DNA from: Sphingomonas sanxanigenens DSM 19645 = NX02
Lineage (GTDB): Bacteria; Pseudomonadota; Alphaproteobacteria; Sphingomonadales; Sphingomonadaceae
Length of the DNA stretch: 64,000 nt
Reading direction: 5' to 3'
Assembly: GCF_000512205.2 (NCBI RefSeq)
Contig: NZ_CP006644.1
Coordinates: 2,164,520 to 2,228,519 of the forward strand
Positions 48,328 through 57,082 of this stretch are shown here, piece by piece (the first letter of the stretch is position 1; every line of letters starts with the position of its first letter). The notes beneath the pieces are model-generated. The model had not been told where the DNA came from. It did no database searches and saw only the letters and a program-made list of their open reading frames with translations. Position numbers and translations under genes: made by a program.

Positions 48328-48659
48328 GCGGCACCCGGCGGCGCGGGGGTGGGGGACGGCAGCAACCGCGGCGTGGCGTCCGGGGCGTTTGCGGTGGGCT
48401 CGGTGGGCGGTGACATCACCGCTTGTTGCAGCGCGCGCTCCGTCGTGTCCAGCCGTCGGCGCAATTGCCATTGCGCGGTGCGCGATACGACCAGCATCGG
48501 CAGGAAGCCGATCAGGAACACCGCGAGCAGCAGCAGAGGCAGCTTGATCTCGACGGTGATGCCCGAAAGGCTGATATCGACCTGCTTCCAGTTCTGGATC
48601 GCGAAAACGACCATGACCGCCGTGACGAGAACCCAGAACAAGGTGCGCAGAAATTGCAT
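48324..48659 (-). CDS. lapA: LapA-domain membrane protein
   Basis: A 111-residue inner-membrane protein with two hydrophobic helices (about 5-22 and 36-58) and a short coiled-coil followed by a proline-rich tail. The sequence VFAIQNWKQVDISL between the helices is the LapA/DUF1049 signature. LapA partners help control lipopolysaccharide synthesis in enterobacteria; the alphaproteobacterial role is less clear. ATG 48659 gives the first helix at the N-terminus; the upstream 16 codons are not credible. It overlaps pyrF by four bases. Confidence 0.84.
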   Translation of the reverse strand: MQFLRTLFWVLVTAVMVVFAIQNWKQVDISLSGITVEIKLPLLLLAVFLIGFLPMLVVSRTAQWQLRRRLDTTERALQQAVMSPPTEPTANAPDATPRLLPSPTPAPPGAA

Positions 48660-48705
48660 GAAGCGAGCCCCTCGGCTTTTTGTGCCGTATCGCGACGGTG
48701 TAGGC

Positions 48706-48731
48706 AAAAAGCGCCGGCTTGAGAAGGCCGG
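48706..48731 (-). terminator. Intrinsic terminator after the patatin-like gene
   Basis: On the minus strand a stem CCGGCCTT / AAGCCGG (seven pairs with one bulge, loop CTC) is followed by CGC and five T residues, immediately after the patatin-like gene stop (48735). It separates that gene from lapA-pyrF. Confidence 0.6.
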
Positions 48732-48734
48732 GGT

Positions 48735-51071
48735 TCAGCCGATCTCGTCGCGCAGCGTCTCGATCAGTTCGGGGATGGCGGTCAGCCGCGCTTCCTCGGC
48801 ATCGACGATGGCGGTGAAGGCGGCGCGCTTGATCGCGGCGACCTCGTCGCGGCCCGGTCCTTGCCCCGCGGGCAGGGTGGACAGCAGGATGTCGATCAGC
48901 CGGTCGGCGCCGTGCAGCCGGCCCCAGAGATAGTCGTTCTCGCGATAGGCGCGGCTGAAGAAGGCGCCGAAGCTGTTGAACTGGATGCCTTTCAACGTCG
49001 CTTCGGGGCCGCCGCCGCGGATCGTCCCCGCGTCTTCGGGAGAAATCCGGTCGACCTTCACGGGGTCGAACTCGTCCATGCCCTCGCCCTGCAGCAGCGG
49101 CAGGGTCGCGAGATCGTAGAAGGGGAAGCCGAGATAGGCGAGCAACAGCGTGCGGCGCTCCGCCTTGGGCAGCGCGGCAAGCGCTTCGGCGATGCGATCG
49201 TCGGCAACGTCGTCGACGCGCGCGAGATCGCGGGCGGCGGCCAGCCGATCGAGCAGCATCGCCACGTCCGGCTCGGGCAGGCTTACGTCGGTGCGCAGTT
49301 CGGCGCCGTAGAAATCGTGGATCTGGCGATCGAGATAGAGCGCCAGCGCTTCGTAGATCGCGTCGCGCATCGACCCCAGCGACGGCGCGAGTTCGGCATC
49401 CGCCTGCTCCTCGATCGCCGTCAGCTGCCGCGCCAGCGTGCGCAGGCGGCGGATCCGGAAGCCCAGATCATGCGAACGGAAAAACTGGATCACCGCGGGA
49501 TTGGCGCCGCCGCCGGGCTCGCTCACCCGGTCGAGCCCCGCGCCGGATACGGCTGCCCACAGCAAGGGGCGCAAGCGGTCGGCCGCTTCCTGCCCCCGGT
49601 TGCCGAAGCGTGAGAAGAGCAAAGCGATTTCGTCGACGACGCCGGCGAGCTTGAGGTGGCCATAGGCGGCATAGGCATGGCCGGCCTGCCGCGCCGCCTT
49701 CTCCTGTGCCCGCGCGCGCCAGTTCGCGAGGCGCGCGGCGGTCGGCCGGTCGAGGAAGAAGGTCGATCCGAACATCGCCTCGATCGCCGCTTCGACCTCG
49801 GGGCGCAGCGCCTCGACGATCCGGCGGGTACGGGCGATGCGCTGCGAGCGCGCCTCGATGGTCTCCAGATTGTCGCGGATCGGCTGTTCGCGCGGGATGT
49901 CCGACAAGGCGCCGAGGATGGTCGAGAAGAAGCCCGGCGGCCTGGCATCGCCCTTGGCATCGACACCCCCGTCGAAGCTGATGCTGCGCAGCCGCGGCTT
50001 GGGATCGATATAGACGAAGCGGCGATCGACCTCGCGCCGTGCCGGCCGGCTCTTGAGCGCCTCGATCGCGGGACGGAACGGGGCGTTGGCGAGCACCGAT
50101 CCGTCGATCAGCACCGCCTCCGCCGCCTTGCCCAGCGCGGCATGGCGCGGCAGCGCGCGGGCGAGGAAGGCGTCGCGCCCGGGCCAATTCCGGCCGCGCT
50201 CCTTGAGCACCGCATCCAGTTCCCCCACCATGAACGGCGGGAACGCGCCGGGAAAGCTGGCGGTGGCGCGCGCGGCAAAGGCGAGTTCGGCGGGATGCGC
50301 CAGTCGCCCCGCGCCGGTCTGGCCGCCGGTCGAAAAGCCGATGGTCAGCCGATGCTCGGTCTCGATCACCTCGGCGGGGCTGTGCAGCCGCAGTTTCTGC
50401 GGGTGGCCGTGGAAATCGGTGACGGTCACGAACAGGTCGAGCGGCTGTCCGGGCGGCAGCAGGCTGGGGCCATTGCCGCTCGCCGTCATCGCATCGAGCG
50501 CATCCAGCAGCAGCCCATCGAACACCTTGCCGCCGAAGGGCGGGGCGAACCAGCGCGCGCGCACGAAGCGCGACAGCTTCGCGCGCACCTCGTCGCGCGT
50601 ATCGGCATCCACCGTTTCGTCGATCGTGCCGCTGCGGTTGGCGGCGAGCCAGACGATCGGCTGCGCCCAGATCTTGGTGAAACGCGAAAAGGGCTGCGCG
50701 TCGGGATCGAGCAGAACCTCGACATCGGCGCGTTCGAGCCACAGGTCCGTAAGGGGGTCGAGCGACTGCCCCGTCACGATCGCCTGCGCCAGGAACACGC
50801 CGTTGATGCCGCCGGCGCTGGCGCCGGCGACGATGTCGTTGAGCACGCGCAGCCGGACGCCGGCCGATTGCTCGATCCGTTCGAGCAGCCGGCGATAAAT
50901 CGTCTCGGTCTCGGGTGCGTCCGTCGCATCCGGGCGTTCCGTCTCGTCCGCATGATGATCGCGGCTTGCGCGCACCAGGTGCCAGACTTCCTTGGTCACC
51001 CCGTGCATGTAGACCGCGAGGCTGATGCCGCCGTAGCAGACGAGCGCCAGCCGCAACTCCTTCTCCCGCAT
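48735..51071 (-). CDS. Patatin-like phospholipase family protein with a long C-terminal region
   Basis: A 778-residue protein. The N-terminal patatin domain contains the nucleophile Ser85 in GASAGG and a later DGSVLANAPF carrying the catalytic Asp of the dyad; LALVCYGGISLAVYMHGV gives the oxyanion loop. The C-terminal half (from about residue 345) is a long, mostly helical region of the DUF3376 type. Such proteins are expected to hydrolyse acyl lipids; substrate and location are unknown, and no signal peptide is seen. It is monocistronic by position, with a terminator after it. Confidence 0.85.
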   Translation of the reverse strand: MREKELRLALVCYGGISLAVYMHGVTKEVWHLVRASRDHHADETERPDATDAPETETIYRRLLERIEQSAGVRLRVLNDIVAGASAGGINGVFLAQAIVTGQSLDPLTDLWLERADVEVLLDPDAQPFSRFTKIWAQPIVWLAANRSGTIDETVDADTRDEVRAKLSRFVRARWFAPPFGGKVFDGLLLDALDAMTASGNGPSLLPPGQPLDLFVTVTDFHGHPQKLRLHSPAEVIETEHRLTIGFSTGGQTGAGRLAHPAELAFAARATASFPGAFPPFMVGELDAVLKERGRNWPGRDAFLARALPRHAALGKAAEAVLIDGSVLANAPFRPAIEALKSRPARREVDRRFVYIDPKPRLRSISFDGGVDAKGDARPPGFFSTILGALSDIPREQPIRDNLETIEARSQRIARTRRIVEALRPEVEAAIEAMFGSTFFLDRPTAARLANWRARAQEKAARQAGHAYAAYGHLKLAGVVDEIALLFSRFGNRGQEAADRLRPLLWAAVSGAGLDRVSEPGGGANPAVIQFFRSHDLGFRIRRLRTLARQLTAIEEQADAELAPSLGSMRDAIYEALALYLDRQIHDFYGAELRTDVSLPEPDVAMLLDRLAAARDLARVDDVADDRIAEALAALPKAERRTLLLAYLGFPFYDLATLPLLQGEGMDEFDPVKVDRISPEDAGTIRGGGPEATLKGIQFNSFGAFFSRAYRENDYLWGRLHGADRLIDILLSTLPAGQGPGRDEVAAIKRAAFTAIVDAEEARLTAIPELIETLRDEIG

Positions 51072-51124
51072 CGTTCAACCGTGGCAGGTGCGGTTGCGGA
51101 TGTCGAGCCGGGCGCGGGCGGGGG

Positions 51125-51820
51125 TCATGCGAAGTCCAGCTTGGCCCAGATCGGCAGATGGTCGGACGCCGTGCGGGAGATCGAACTGGCGTGCACGCCG
51201 CATTCCCTGACCGCGAACTTCTCGTTCACCATGATACGGTCGAGCCGCGCCACCGGGCGGCGCGCGTGAAAGCTGGGGCCGGTTTCGGCGAAGCGGAAAT
51301 GGCTGCCGAAATCGCGCAGGCAGCCGCGCGCCGCCGTCCATTCGTTGAGATCGCCGGCCATCACCGTCGGCAAGCTTTCCGCCTCATGGTCGACCGCCGC
51401 GATGATCGCGTGCGCCTGCCGTCGGCGCCACAGCCCCGAAAGGTCGAGATGCATGCCGACGATCCGAACCGCGCGCCGGCCGATCCGCACGTCCGCCATC
51501 ACCGCGCCGCGCGGTTCGAGCGCGGGCAGATGGAGCACGCGCTGCGCGAGCACCTCCGTGCCCGTGCGCACCAGGATGGCGTTGCCGTGCCACCCGAGCC
51601 CGCCGGCGCGAACCGCGAAATCGACCGGCGCATAGCCGCTATGCTCGGCGATGAGGTGGAAGGGAAGGGCGGCCTGGCGCGCGCCGAAGCGGCGATCGGC
51701 CTCCTGCAGCAGGATGATGTCGGCGTCGATCTCCGCCAATACTTCCAGGATCCGATCCGGGCGGCGGCGGCGATCGGTACCGATCGCCTTGCGGATGTTA
51801 TAGCTGGCGACGGTGATCAT
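51125..51820 (-). CDS. Endonuclease/exonuclease/phosphatase (EEP) family protein
   Basis: A 231-residue hydrolase. It begins VASYNIRKAIG (metal Asn), continues LLQEADRR (metal Glu), then VGMHLDLSG, GDLNEW (Asp-x-Asn) and ends SDHLPIWAKL (catalytic Asp-His). These are the EEP motifs of DNase I-like enzymes. Sphingomyelinase-like phosphodiesterases and nucleases share them; the substrate cannot be assigned. No signal peptide. The start was taken at ATG 51820, 53 bases upstream of the patatin-like start region on the same strand. Confidence 0.86.
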   Translation of the reverse strand: MITVASYNIRKAIGTDRRRRPDRILEVLAEIDADIILLQEADRRFGARQAALPFHLIAEHSGYAPVDFAVRAGGLGWHGNAILVRTGTEVLAQRVLHLPALEPRGAVMADVRIGRRAVRIVGMHLDLSGLWRRRQAHAIIAAVDHEAESLPTVMAGDLNEWTAARGCLRDFGSHFRFAETGPSFHARRPVARLDRIMVNEKFAVRECGVHASSISRTASDHLPIWAKLDFA

Positions 51821-51919
51821 GGCTCCGGCTGTGGCGGTTGCCGACGACCGGCGCAAGCCGGCGTCGCGACCTGCCGGGCGCCGGATCGGTCGTCGGGAAA
51901 GCGTCGCGCGCGATCGTCC

Positions 51920-52780
51920 TCACGCCAGCGTCGCCGCGACCAGCCGGCCGATATCGCCGAAACTTCGGTCGAACTGTCGTTCGGTCGGCGTTCCCTCGCG
52001 CGTATAGACCGCGATAAGGATCGGCGTGTCGGGCCTGGGCCAGACGACGGCGATGTCCCCCGCCATGTCGCGGCCGCTGTGGCCCGTCTTGTTGGCGATG
52101 CGCCAGCGCCTGGGGAGGCCACGGCGAAGGCGGTGATTGGTTTGGTTTCCCATGAGCCAGGCGGTGAGCCGCGCCCGCGATCCGGCGGACAGCGTGGTCC
52201 CGAGGACCAACGCTTGTAATGTCGTGGCCATCGCGCGCGGTGTCGTCGAATCATCCGGCCCCCCGGATGGCGATCGGTCGAGCGCAGGCTCGAAATGATC
52301 GACGCGCGTCGTCTCGTCGCCGATCGACCGCAGGAACGCCGTCAGCGCGGACGGGCCGCCGGACCGCGCCATCACCAGATTGGCGCACGCGCCATCGCTG
52401 ATCTCAACCGCGGCCCTGCACATGGCTTCGACGGTCATCGAGCCCTTCTTCAGGTTGGCATTGGCGACCGGCGCCCACAGTTCGAGCGTGTCCCCCGCCG
52501 TATAGGGCACGGGCGAGTCCAGTTCCTCCTGCCCGCGGTCCACGCGCGACAGCACGAACGAGGCGAGCAATGCCTTGTAGGTGCTGCACATGATGAAGCG
52601 TTCGTCAGCGCGCCAGGCGATTTCCGTGCCCGTCTTCACATTCAGGGCATAGACGCCGATCCGTCCGCCGGTCGCACGTTCATATTCGGCGATCGGATCC
52701 GCGACCGCGGACCGCGCCAGGGCGGGCCAGCACATCAGCGTGGAGATGCCGAGGGTCAGGGATCGCCGCGTCGGGTTCAT
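51920..52780 (-). CDS. bla: Class A beta-lactamase with SDG variant of the SDN motif
   Basis: A 286-residue periplasmic serine beta-lactamase. A twin-arginine signal (TRRSLTLG) suggests Tat export. The active-site set is Ser66-Thr-Tyr-Lys69, SDG at 128-130 in place of SDN, Glu164 in HFEPALD, and KTG at 231-233. A Cys65 precedes the serine, but the partner Cys of KPC-type carbapenemases is absent (KTGHSG). The SDG form is known from the mycobacterial enzyme BlaC. No AmpR-like gene is adjacent. A serine hydrolase of related fold lies upstream. Confidence 0.9.
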   Translation of the reverse strand: MNPTRRSLTLGISTLMCWPALARSAVADPIAEYERATGGRIGVYALNVKTGTEIAWRADERFIMCSTYKALLASFVLSRVDRGQEELDSPVPYTAGDTLELWAPVANANLKKGSMTVEAMCRAAVEISDGACANLVMARSGGPSALTAFLRSIGDETTRVDHFEPALDRSPSGGPDDSTTPRAMATTLQALVLGTTLSAGSRARLTAWLMGNQTNHRLRRGLPRRWRIANKTGHSGRDMAGDIAVVWPRPDTPILIAVYTREGTPTERQFDRSFGDIGRLVAATLA

Positions 52781-52907
52781 GGTTCAGTGCCTCGTCATGC
52801 CTCAGGCGCGACGTTTGACCGAGGCATCAGCCGGGCACAAAAGATAAAATATTGGCTTTGCCATGAGTATTTCCAGGGGCTGGCGACGCGCGTGCCGACA
52901 CCGCCCG

Positions 52908-54395
52908 TCACGCCGGTTGCTGCCTGTCGAACACCAGCGTGTCAGCGCCGGCAATGGCCCGCAGACGCCTGACCTTCCCGTCAGTGTCACGAGCGAACCT
53001 GAAAAGCATGGTTGCCGCAGGGACGTAGCCGTCCGGCATCACGAAGTCCGAGCTGTCGACGGGCACGAGTTTGCGGTCGCGTCCCCTCGATCGGATGGAG
53101 AGGCCATGCTTCGAACGCACTACCTCCACCGTGTCGGCGCTGAAGCCCGTATCGAGAAATCCCGCAACGAGCGGGTCCTGATCGGCGCGGCGGCGATAAG
53201 TGCCTGCATAGCTGTCGAGCAGCGAGAGCATGGGAACGGCAGGAACCAGCACAGACCAGTCTCCCGGCCAATGATAGGCGTCGGAAACGGCATTGCGAAT
53301 TTCATCGCCCAGCACGTCTCCACGTTCGCCGTTGGTCAGCACAACCAGCCCGTCGCCGGTCGCGAGATTGCCCTCGACATAGGCCTTGTAGCTGTCGTTC
53401 GCGCCGCCATGGTGGAAGATCCGTGCCGCGCCCACGCCGGCCAGGCGTGGCCCCAAACCGTTCGCGCCAGGCGCCACGGCGGTCATCATGTCCACGGCCA
53501 GTTCCTGAGGCAGGAACCCGCCGGCTGTGCGGTAGCTGACCCCAAGCGCCACGATCATTCTGGCGAGATCGCCTGCCGTGGTCCAAAGCCCGGAAGGTGC
53601 AAGTTCGGGGAAGCTCTGCCACCCGCGCGGCAAGGCCACCAGCTTTCCGCCCCGATCATGGGCACGCGCAATGTTCGCGAAGCTGTCGGCAGGTGCGGCC
53701 ACAAACCGGCTGCGCCGCATCGCCGGCTCGCCAGTGGCGTCCTCCATCACCGCTTGCACGATCATGTAGCCGCCACCCGAATAGCGCGACCGCGTGCCCG
53801 CCGGATCGATCCGGGCCAGCGCCTTGTTCATCGCCGGACTCTCGCCGTTCAACGTCTGGACGAGCGAAGGGAGAGGAACGCCGGGCGGATAATCCGCGAA
53901 GCCGTGCACATTGAATCCGCTCGTATGCGATAGCAGCATCCGCAGCGTGACAGCACGCCCGTCGCCGTGCGGCCCGGCGGGGACCCGCCATCTCTTGAGC
54001 CAGTGGTTCACGTCCCGGTCGAGGTCGAGGATGCCGCGCGATACCAGTTGCAGGCAAAGCGCCGCACTCGCCAGCTTGCTGACCGAACCCACCGAGAACA
54101 GGGTATCTGCATCTACGGGCGCGTTCGCACCGGCGATCCGCGTTCCAAACCCCCGCACGGTTTCAATCACGTCCCGCCGCACGACGGCAATTGCGACACC
54201 CGGAACAGCGTGATGGATCATGCGATCGTGCAACGACCATCGTTCCGCGCCGGTATGGACAGTGGGGCGCAGGCGCAGATCTGTGACGGGACCGGGATCT
54301 GCAGAGACGGGGGCGGCAGAGACGGGGGGTGCGAGGGCACCGGCAGGAATGCCGACCCCGCCGGCCAGGAGGGTCCGTCTGTCGATATGGCGCAT
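52908..54395 (-). CDS. Beta-lactamase-fold serine hydrolase (class C/esterase-like), Tat-exported
   Basis: A 495-residue protein of the beta-lactamase/DD-peptidase fold. A twin-arginine signal peptide (DRRTLLAGG) is followed by the SxxK motif Ser104-Val-Ser-Lys107, Tyr204-Ser-Gly in place of YxN, and an HGG motif in FHHGGAND. Proteins of this kind include class C-like enzymes, DD-peptidases and esterases; the long C-terminal domain (about 390-495) resembles the lipocalin-like tail of EstB-type proteins. It lies 127 bases upstream of the class A beta-lactamase, on the same strand. Confidence 0.82.
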   Translation of the reverse strand: MRHIDRRTLLAGGVGIPAGALAPPVSAAPVSADPGPVTDLRLRPTVHTGAERWSLHDRMIHHAVPGVAIAVVRRDVIETVRGFGTRIAGANAPVDADTLFSVGSVSKLASAALCLQLVSRGILDLDRDVNHWLKRWRVPAGPHGDGRAVTLRMLLSHTSGFNVHGFADYPPGVPLPSLVQTLNGESPAMNKALARIDPAGTRSRYSGGGYMIVQAVMEDATGEPAMRRSRFVAAPADSFANIARAHDRGGKLVALPRGWQSFPELAPSGLWTTAGDLARMIVALGVSYRTAGGFLPQELAVDMMTAVAPGANGLGPRLAGVGAARIFHHGGANDSYKAYVEGNLATGDGLVVLTNGERGDVLGDEIRNAVSDAYHWPGDWSVLVPAVPMLSLLDSYAGTYRRRADQDPLVAGFLDTGFSADTVEVVRSKHGLSIRSRGRDRKLVPVDSSDFVMPDGYVPAATMLFRFARDTDGKVRRLRAIAGADTLVFDRQQPA

Positions 54396-54669
54396 GGGCA
54401 CTTTCTACGTCGTCGGCAGCGCCCGCCTGTCCGATCCGCAAGATTGGCCCGGTGCCCTAGCCAATCCTTTCCGCCATCGTACAGCCAGCCAATCGGCGCG
54501 GCGAGTCACGACGGCGGTACCGTGCCGGCATCATCGCACCGATCGCCGATCAGGGCCAGTATGGGGGACGGAAATCGACAGTCGCCGGGGCTTTGCGTGA
54601 CTCTGGGTGCGCGTTTGCGCGACGTCAGCAGCCCGCGCACCGTACCGCAGACCTTGTCGGGCCGGGTAG

Positions 54670-54684
54670 GAACGAATAAGGAAC
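54670..54684 (+). promoter_or_regulatory. Candidate LexA (SOS) box at the radA start
   Basis: GAAC-GAATAAG-GAAC is a perfect match to the alphaproteobacterial LexA site (GTTC-N7-GTTC read on the other strand). It lies four bases before the radA ATG and overlaps its ribosome binding site (AAGGA). A site this close to a start would block translation-start-proximal transcription or transcript elongation. Confidence 0.5.
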
Positions 54685-54688
54685 GTTC

Positions 54689-56062
54689 ATGGCCAAACCC
54701 CAGAAGCGCTACGTCTGCCAGAGCTGCGGCTCGGTCCTGTCGAAATGGCAGGGGCAATGCGTCGATTGCGGCGAGTGGAACACGCTGGTGGAGGAAGCGG
54801 GGGCGGTGGTCACGCCGTTCCAGGCGAAGCACAATCTGCAGGGCGGCGGCCGCATGGTGCAGATGGTTGCGCTGGATGCCGACATCCCGTTGCCGGCGCG
54901 GCGCCCGACCGGCATCGGCGAACTTGATCGCGCGCTGGGCGGCGGCTTCGTCGAGGGATCGGCGACGCTGATCGGCGGCGATCCCGGCATCGGCAAATCG
55001 ACGCTGCTGCTGCAGGCGGCGGCGCTGGTCGCGACCAGGGGCGCGGCGGTGGCCTATGTCTCGGGCGAGGAAGCGGCGGACCAGGTGCGGTTGCGCGCGC
55101 GCCGGCTGGGGCTGGGCGATGCGCCGGTGCAGTTGGCCGCGGCAACCTCGGTGCGGGATATTCTGACGACCCTCGGCGCGGGCCGCGCGCCCGACCTGCT
55201 GGTGATCGATTCGATCCAGACGATGCACAGCGACCTGATCGAAGGTGCGCCGGGTACGGTCAGCCAGGTCCGCGCCTCCGCGCAGGAACTGATCCGCTTC
55301 GCCAAGGAACGCGGCACCGCGCTGGTGCTGGTGGGCCATGTCACCAAGGACGGCACCATCGCCGGGCCGCGCGTGCTGGAGCATATGGTCGATACGGTGC
55401 TCGCCTTCGAAGGGGAGCGCAGCCATCAGTATCGCATCCTGCGTGCGATCAAGAATCGCTTCGGCGGCACCGACGAGATCGGCGTCTTCTCGATGGCGGA
55501 GCAGGGGCTGGCGGAGGTTTCGAACCCGTCCGCGCTGTTCCTCACCAGCCGCAACGAGAATGTCACGGGCACCACCGTGTTTCCGGCGCTGGAGGGCACG
55601 CGGCCGGTGCTGATCGAGATCCAGGCGCTGACGGTGCGGCTGGCAAGCGGGGCGACGCCACGCCGCGCGGTGGTCGGCTGGGACAGCGGGCGCCTCGCGA
55701 TGATCCTCGCCGTGCTGGAGGCACGGTGCGGGCTGAGCTTTTCGACCTGCGAGGTCTATCTGAACGTCGCCGGCGGCTATCGGCTGTCCGATCCCGCCGC
55801 CGACCTTGCGGTTGCGGTCGCGCTGATTTCGGCATTGTCGGAGCAGCCGGTGCCGCCCGATATGGTCGCGTTCGGCGAGGTTGCGCTGTCGGGCGAGGTG
55901 CGCCCGGTCGCGCACGGCGCGCTGCGGCTGAAGGAGGCCGCCAAGCTCGGCTTCGAGCGCGCGATGCTGCCGCAGGCCCTGTCCAGGGACGCCGCCCCGC
56001 TCAAGACAATGGGCTTCCCGACGCTCGGCGCGCTCGTTGACCATATGCTCTCGCGCGGATAG
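54689..56062 (+). CDS. radA: DNA repair protein RadA
   Basis: A 457-residue RecA-like ATPase that promotes branch migration during recombinational repair. The N-terminal zinc finger has Cys10, Cys13, Cys24 and Cys27. Walker A is GDPGIGKST (97-105), the Walker B region is LLVIDSIQTM, and the RadA-specific KNRFG motif is followed by TDEIGVF. The C-terminal Lon-protease-like domain is complete. The start has AAGGA upstream, partly within a candidate SOS box. cvpA follows, an arrangement shared with many bacteria. Confidence 0.95.
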   Translation: MAKPQKRYVCQSCGSVLSKWQGQCVDCGEWNTLVEEAGAVVTPFQAKHNLQGGGRMVQMVALDADIPLPARRPTGIGELDRALGGGFVEGSATLIGGDPGIGKSTLLLQAAALVATRGAAVAYVSGEEAADQVRLRARRLGLGDAPVQLAAATSVRDILTTLGAGRAPDLLVIDSIQTMHSDLIEGAPGTVSQVRASAQELIRFAKERGTALVLVGHVTKDGTIAGPRVLEHMVDTVLAFEGERSHQYRILRAIKNRFGGTDEIGVFSMAEQGLAEVSNPSALFLTSRNENVTGTTVFPALEGTRPVLIEIQALTVRLASGATPRRAVVGWDSGRLAMILAVLEARCGLSFSTCEVYLNVAGGYRLSDPAADLAVAVALISALSEQPVPPDMVAFGEVALSGEVRPVAHGALRLKEAAKLGFERAMLPQALSRDAAPLKTMGFPTLGALVDHMLSRG

Positions 56063-56111
56063 CGAGGGGCCAGACGCGGGCATCCGGCCCGTGCCCATGA
56101 TTTTGGACGCA

Positions 56112-56645
56112 ATGGACGCCACCGCCCTCGATATACTCGTGCTGCTGATCGTCGGCGGCGCAGCGGCGTTGGGCGGCTGGCGCGGTTTCGTGACCGAGGC
56201 GCTGGCGCTTGCCGCATGGGTCGTGGCGATCTTTGCGCTGAAGATGGCGCATGCGCCGGCCGCCGCCTTCCTGCTCGATCCGGTCGGCAGCGCGCCGGGG
56301 GCGGCGATCGTCGCCTTCGCATTGGTGTTCGGGGTGAGCTTCATCGCCGCGCGAATCGTTGCGCGCGCGATCGGCAATCGTGTGAAGCAATCGGTGCTGG
56401 GGCCGTTCGATCGCCTGCTGGGCGTCGGTTTCGGTGCGCTCAAGGGGTTGATCGGCGCCACCCTGCTCTATCTTCTGGTGGTGCTGGTGCTCGAGACGAT
56501 CGACGCGCGCGCGCCCAAGCCGGTATGGATCACCGACGCGCGCACCTATCCGCTGCTCAATGCCAGCGGGCGCGCGCTGGTGGATTTCGTCCAGGCCCGC
56601 CGCCGCGCAGTTGTCGATGACGAGACGGGAAGCGCCTCCAGATGA
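56112..56645 (+). CDS. cvpA: CvpA-family membrane protein
   Basis: A 177-residue inner-membrane protein with four hydrophobic helices; it starts MDATALDILVLLIVGGAAALGGWRG-like, the CvpA N-terminus. CvpA is needed for colicin V production and bile resistance in enterobacteria; its molecular role is unknown. An ATG 15 bases upstream (56097) is also possible. It lies 49 bases after radA. In many alphaproteobacteria cvpA precedes purF, which here is elsewhere in the window. Confidence 0.86.
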   Translation: MDATALDILVLLIVGGAAALGGWRGFVTEALALAAWVVAIFALKMAHAPAAAFLLDPVGSAPGAAIVAFALVFGVSFIAARIVARAIGNRVKQSVLGPFDRLLGVGFGALKGLIGATLLYLLVVLVLETIDARAPKPVWITDARTYPLLNASGRALVDFVQARRRAVVDDETGSASR

Positions 56646-57082
56646 ACGCTCCACTTTACAATGCCCGCATCCTTCGCCTCGCGGCATCGATCCCGCATCT
56701 TGGCCGGCTGTCCGAGCCCGGCGGCAGCGCCGAGCGCCGGTCGCCGATCTGCGGCAGCCGCGTTGCGGTGGACGTGACGGCGGATGGCGAGGGACGCGTC
56801 GCTGCAATCGGGCTCGATGTGCGCGCCTGCGCGCTGGGCCAGGCCTCGTCGGCGCTGATGGCGGACCATGCGATCGGCCGTTCGCTCGATGAGGTGGCGT
56901 CGGCGCACGCGGCGCTGAGCGCATTCCTCGCCGGCGAGCGCGAGGATCCGGGCGATTGGCCGGGCCTCGAAATCTTTGCGCCCGCGCGTCCGCACAGCGC
57001 GCGCCATCCCTCGATCCGGCTGGCGTTCGAGGCGGTCGAGGCCGCGCTTGCCGCGGCGATCGACCGGCGCGGGGCGCGCTGA
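56642..57082 (+). CDS. NifU-like iron-sulfur scaffold-family protein
   Basis: A 146-residue protein of the IscU/NifU N-terminal fold. Two of the cluster cysteines are visible (Cys37 in SPICGSR and Cys63 in RACALGQAS), while the third position, usually an Arg-His or Cys region near the C-terminus, reads RHPSIRLAFE, without cysteine. This alphaproteobacterial subgroup is annotated as a scaffold protein but may not hold a cluster alone. It overlaps cvpA upstream and its stop overlaps the antiporter start. Confidence 0.8.
   Translation: MNAPLYNARILRLAASIPHLGRLSEPGGSAERRSPICGSRVAVDVTADGEGRVAAIGLDVRACALGQASSALMADHAIGRSLDEVASAHAALSAFLAGEREDPGDWPGLEIFAPARPHSARHPSIRLAFEAVEAALAAAIDRRGAR

Noticed and set aside
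51920-52780. KPC-type carbapenemase
   Set aside because: Only the Cys before the active-site Ser is present; the partner Cys after KTG is Ser, so the diagnostic disulfide cannot form.
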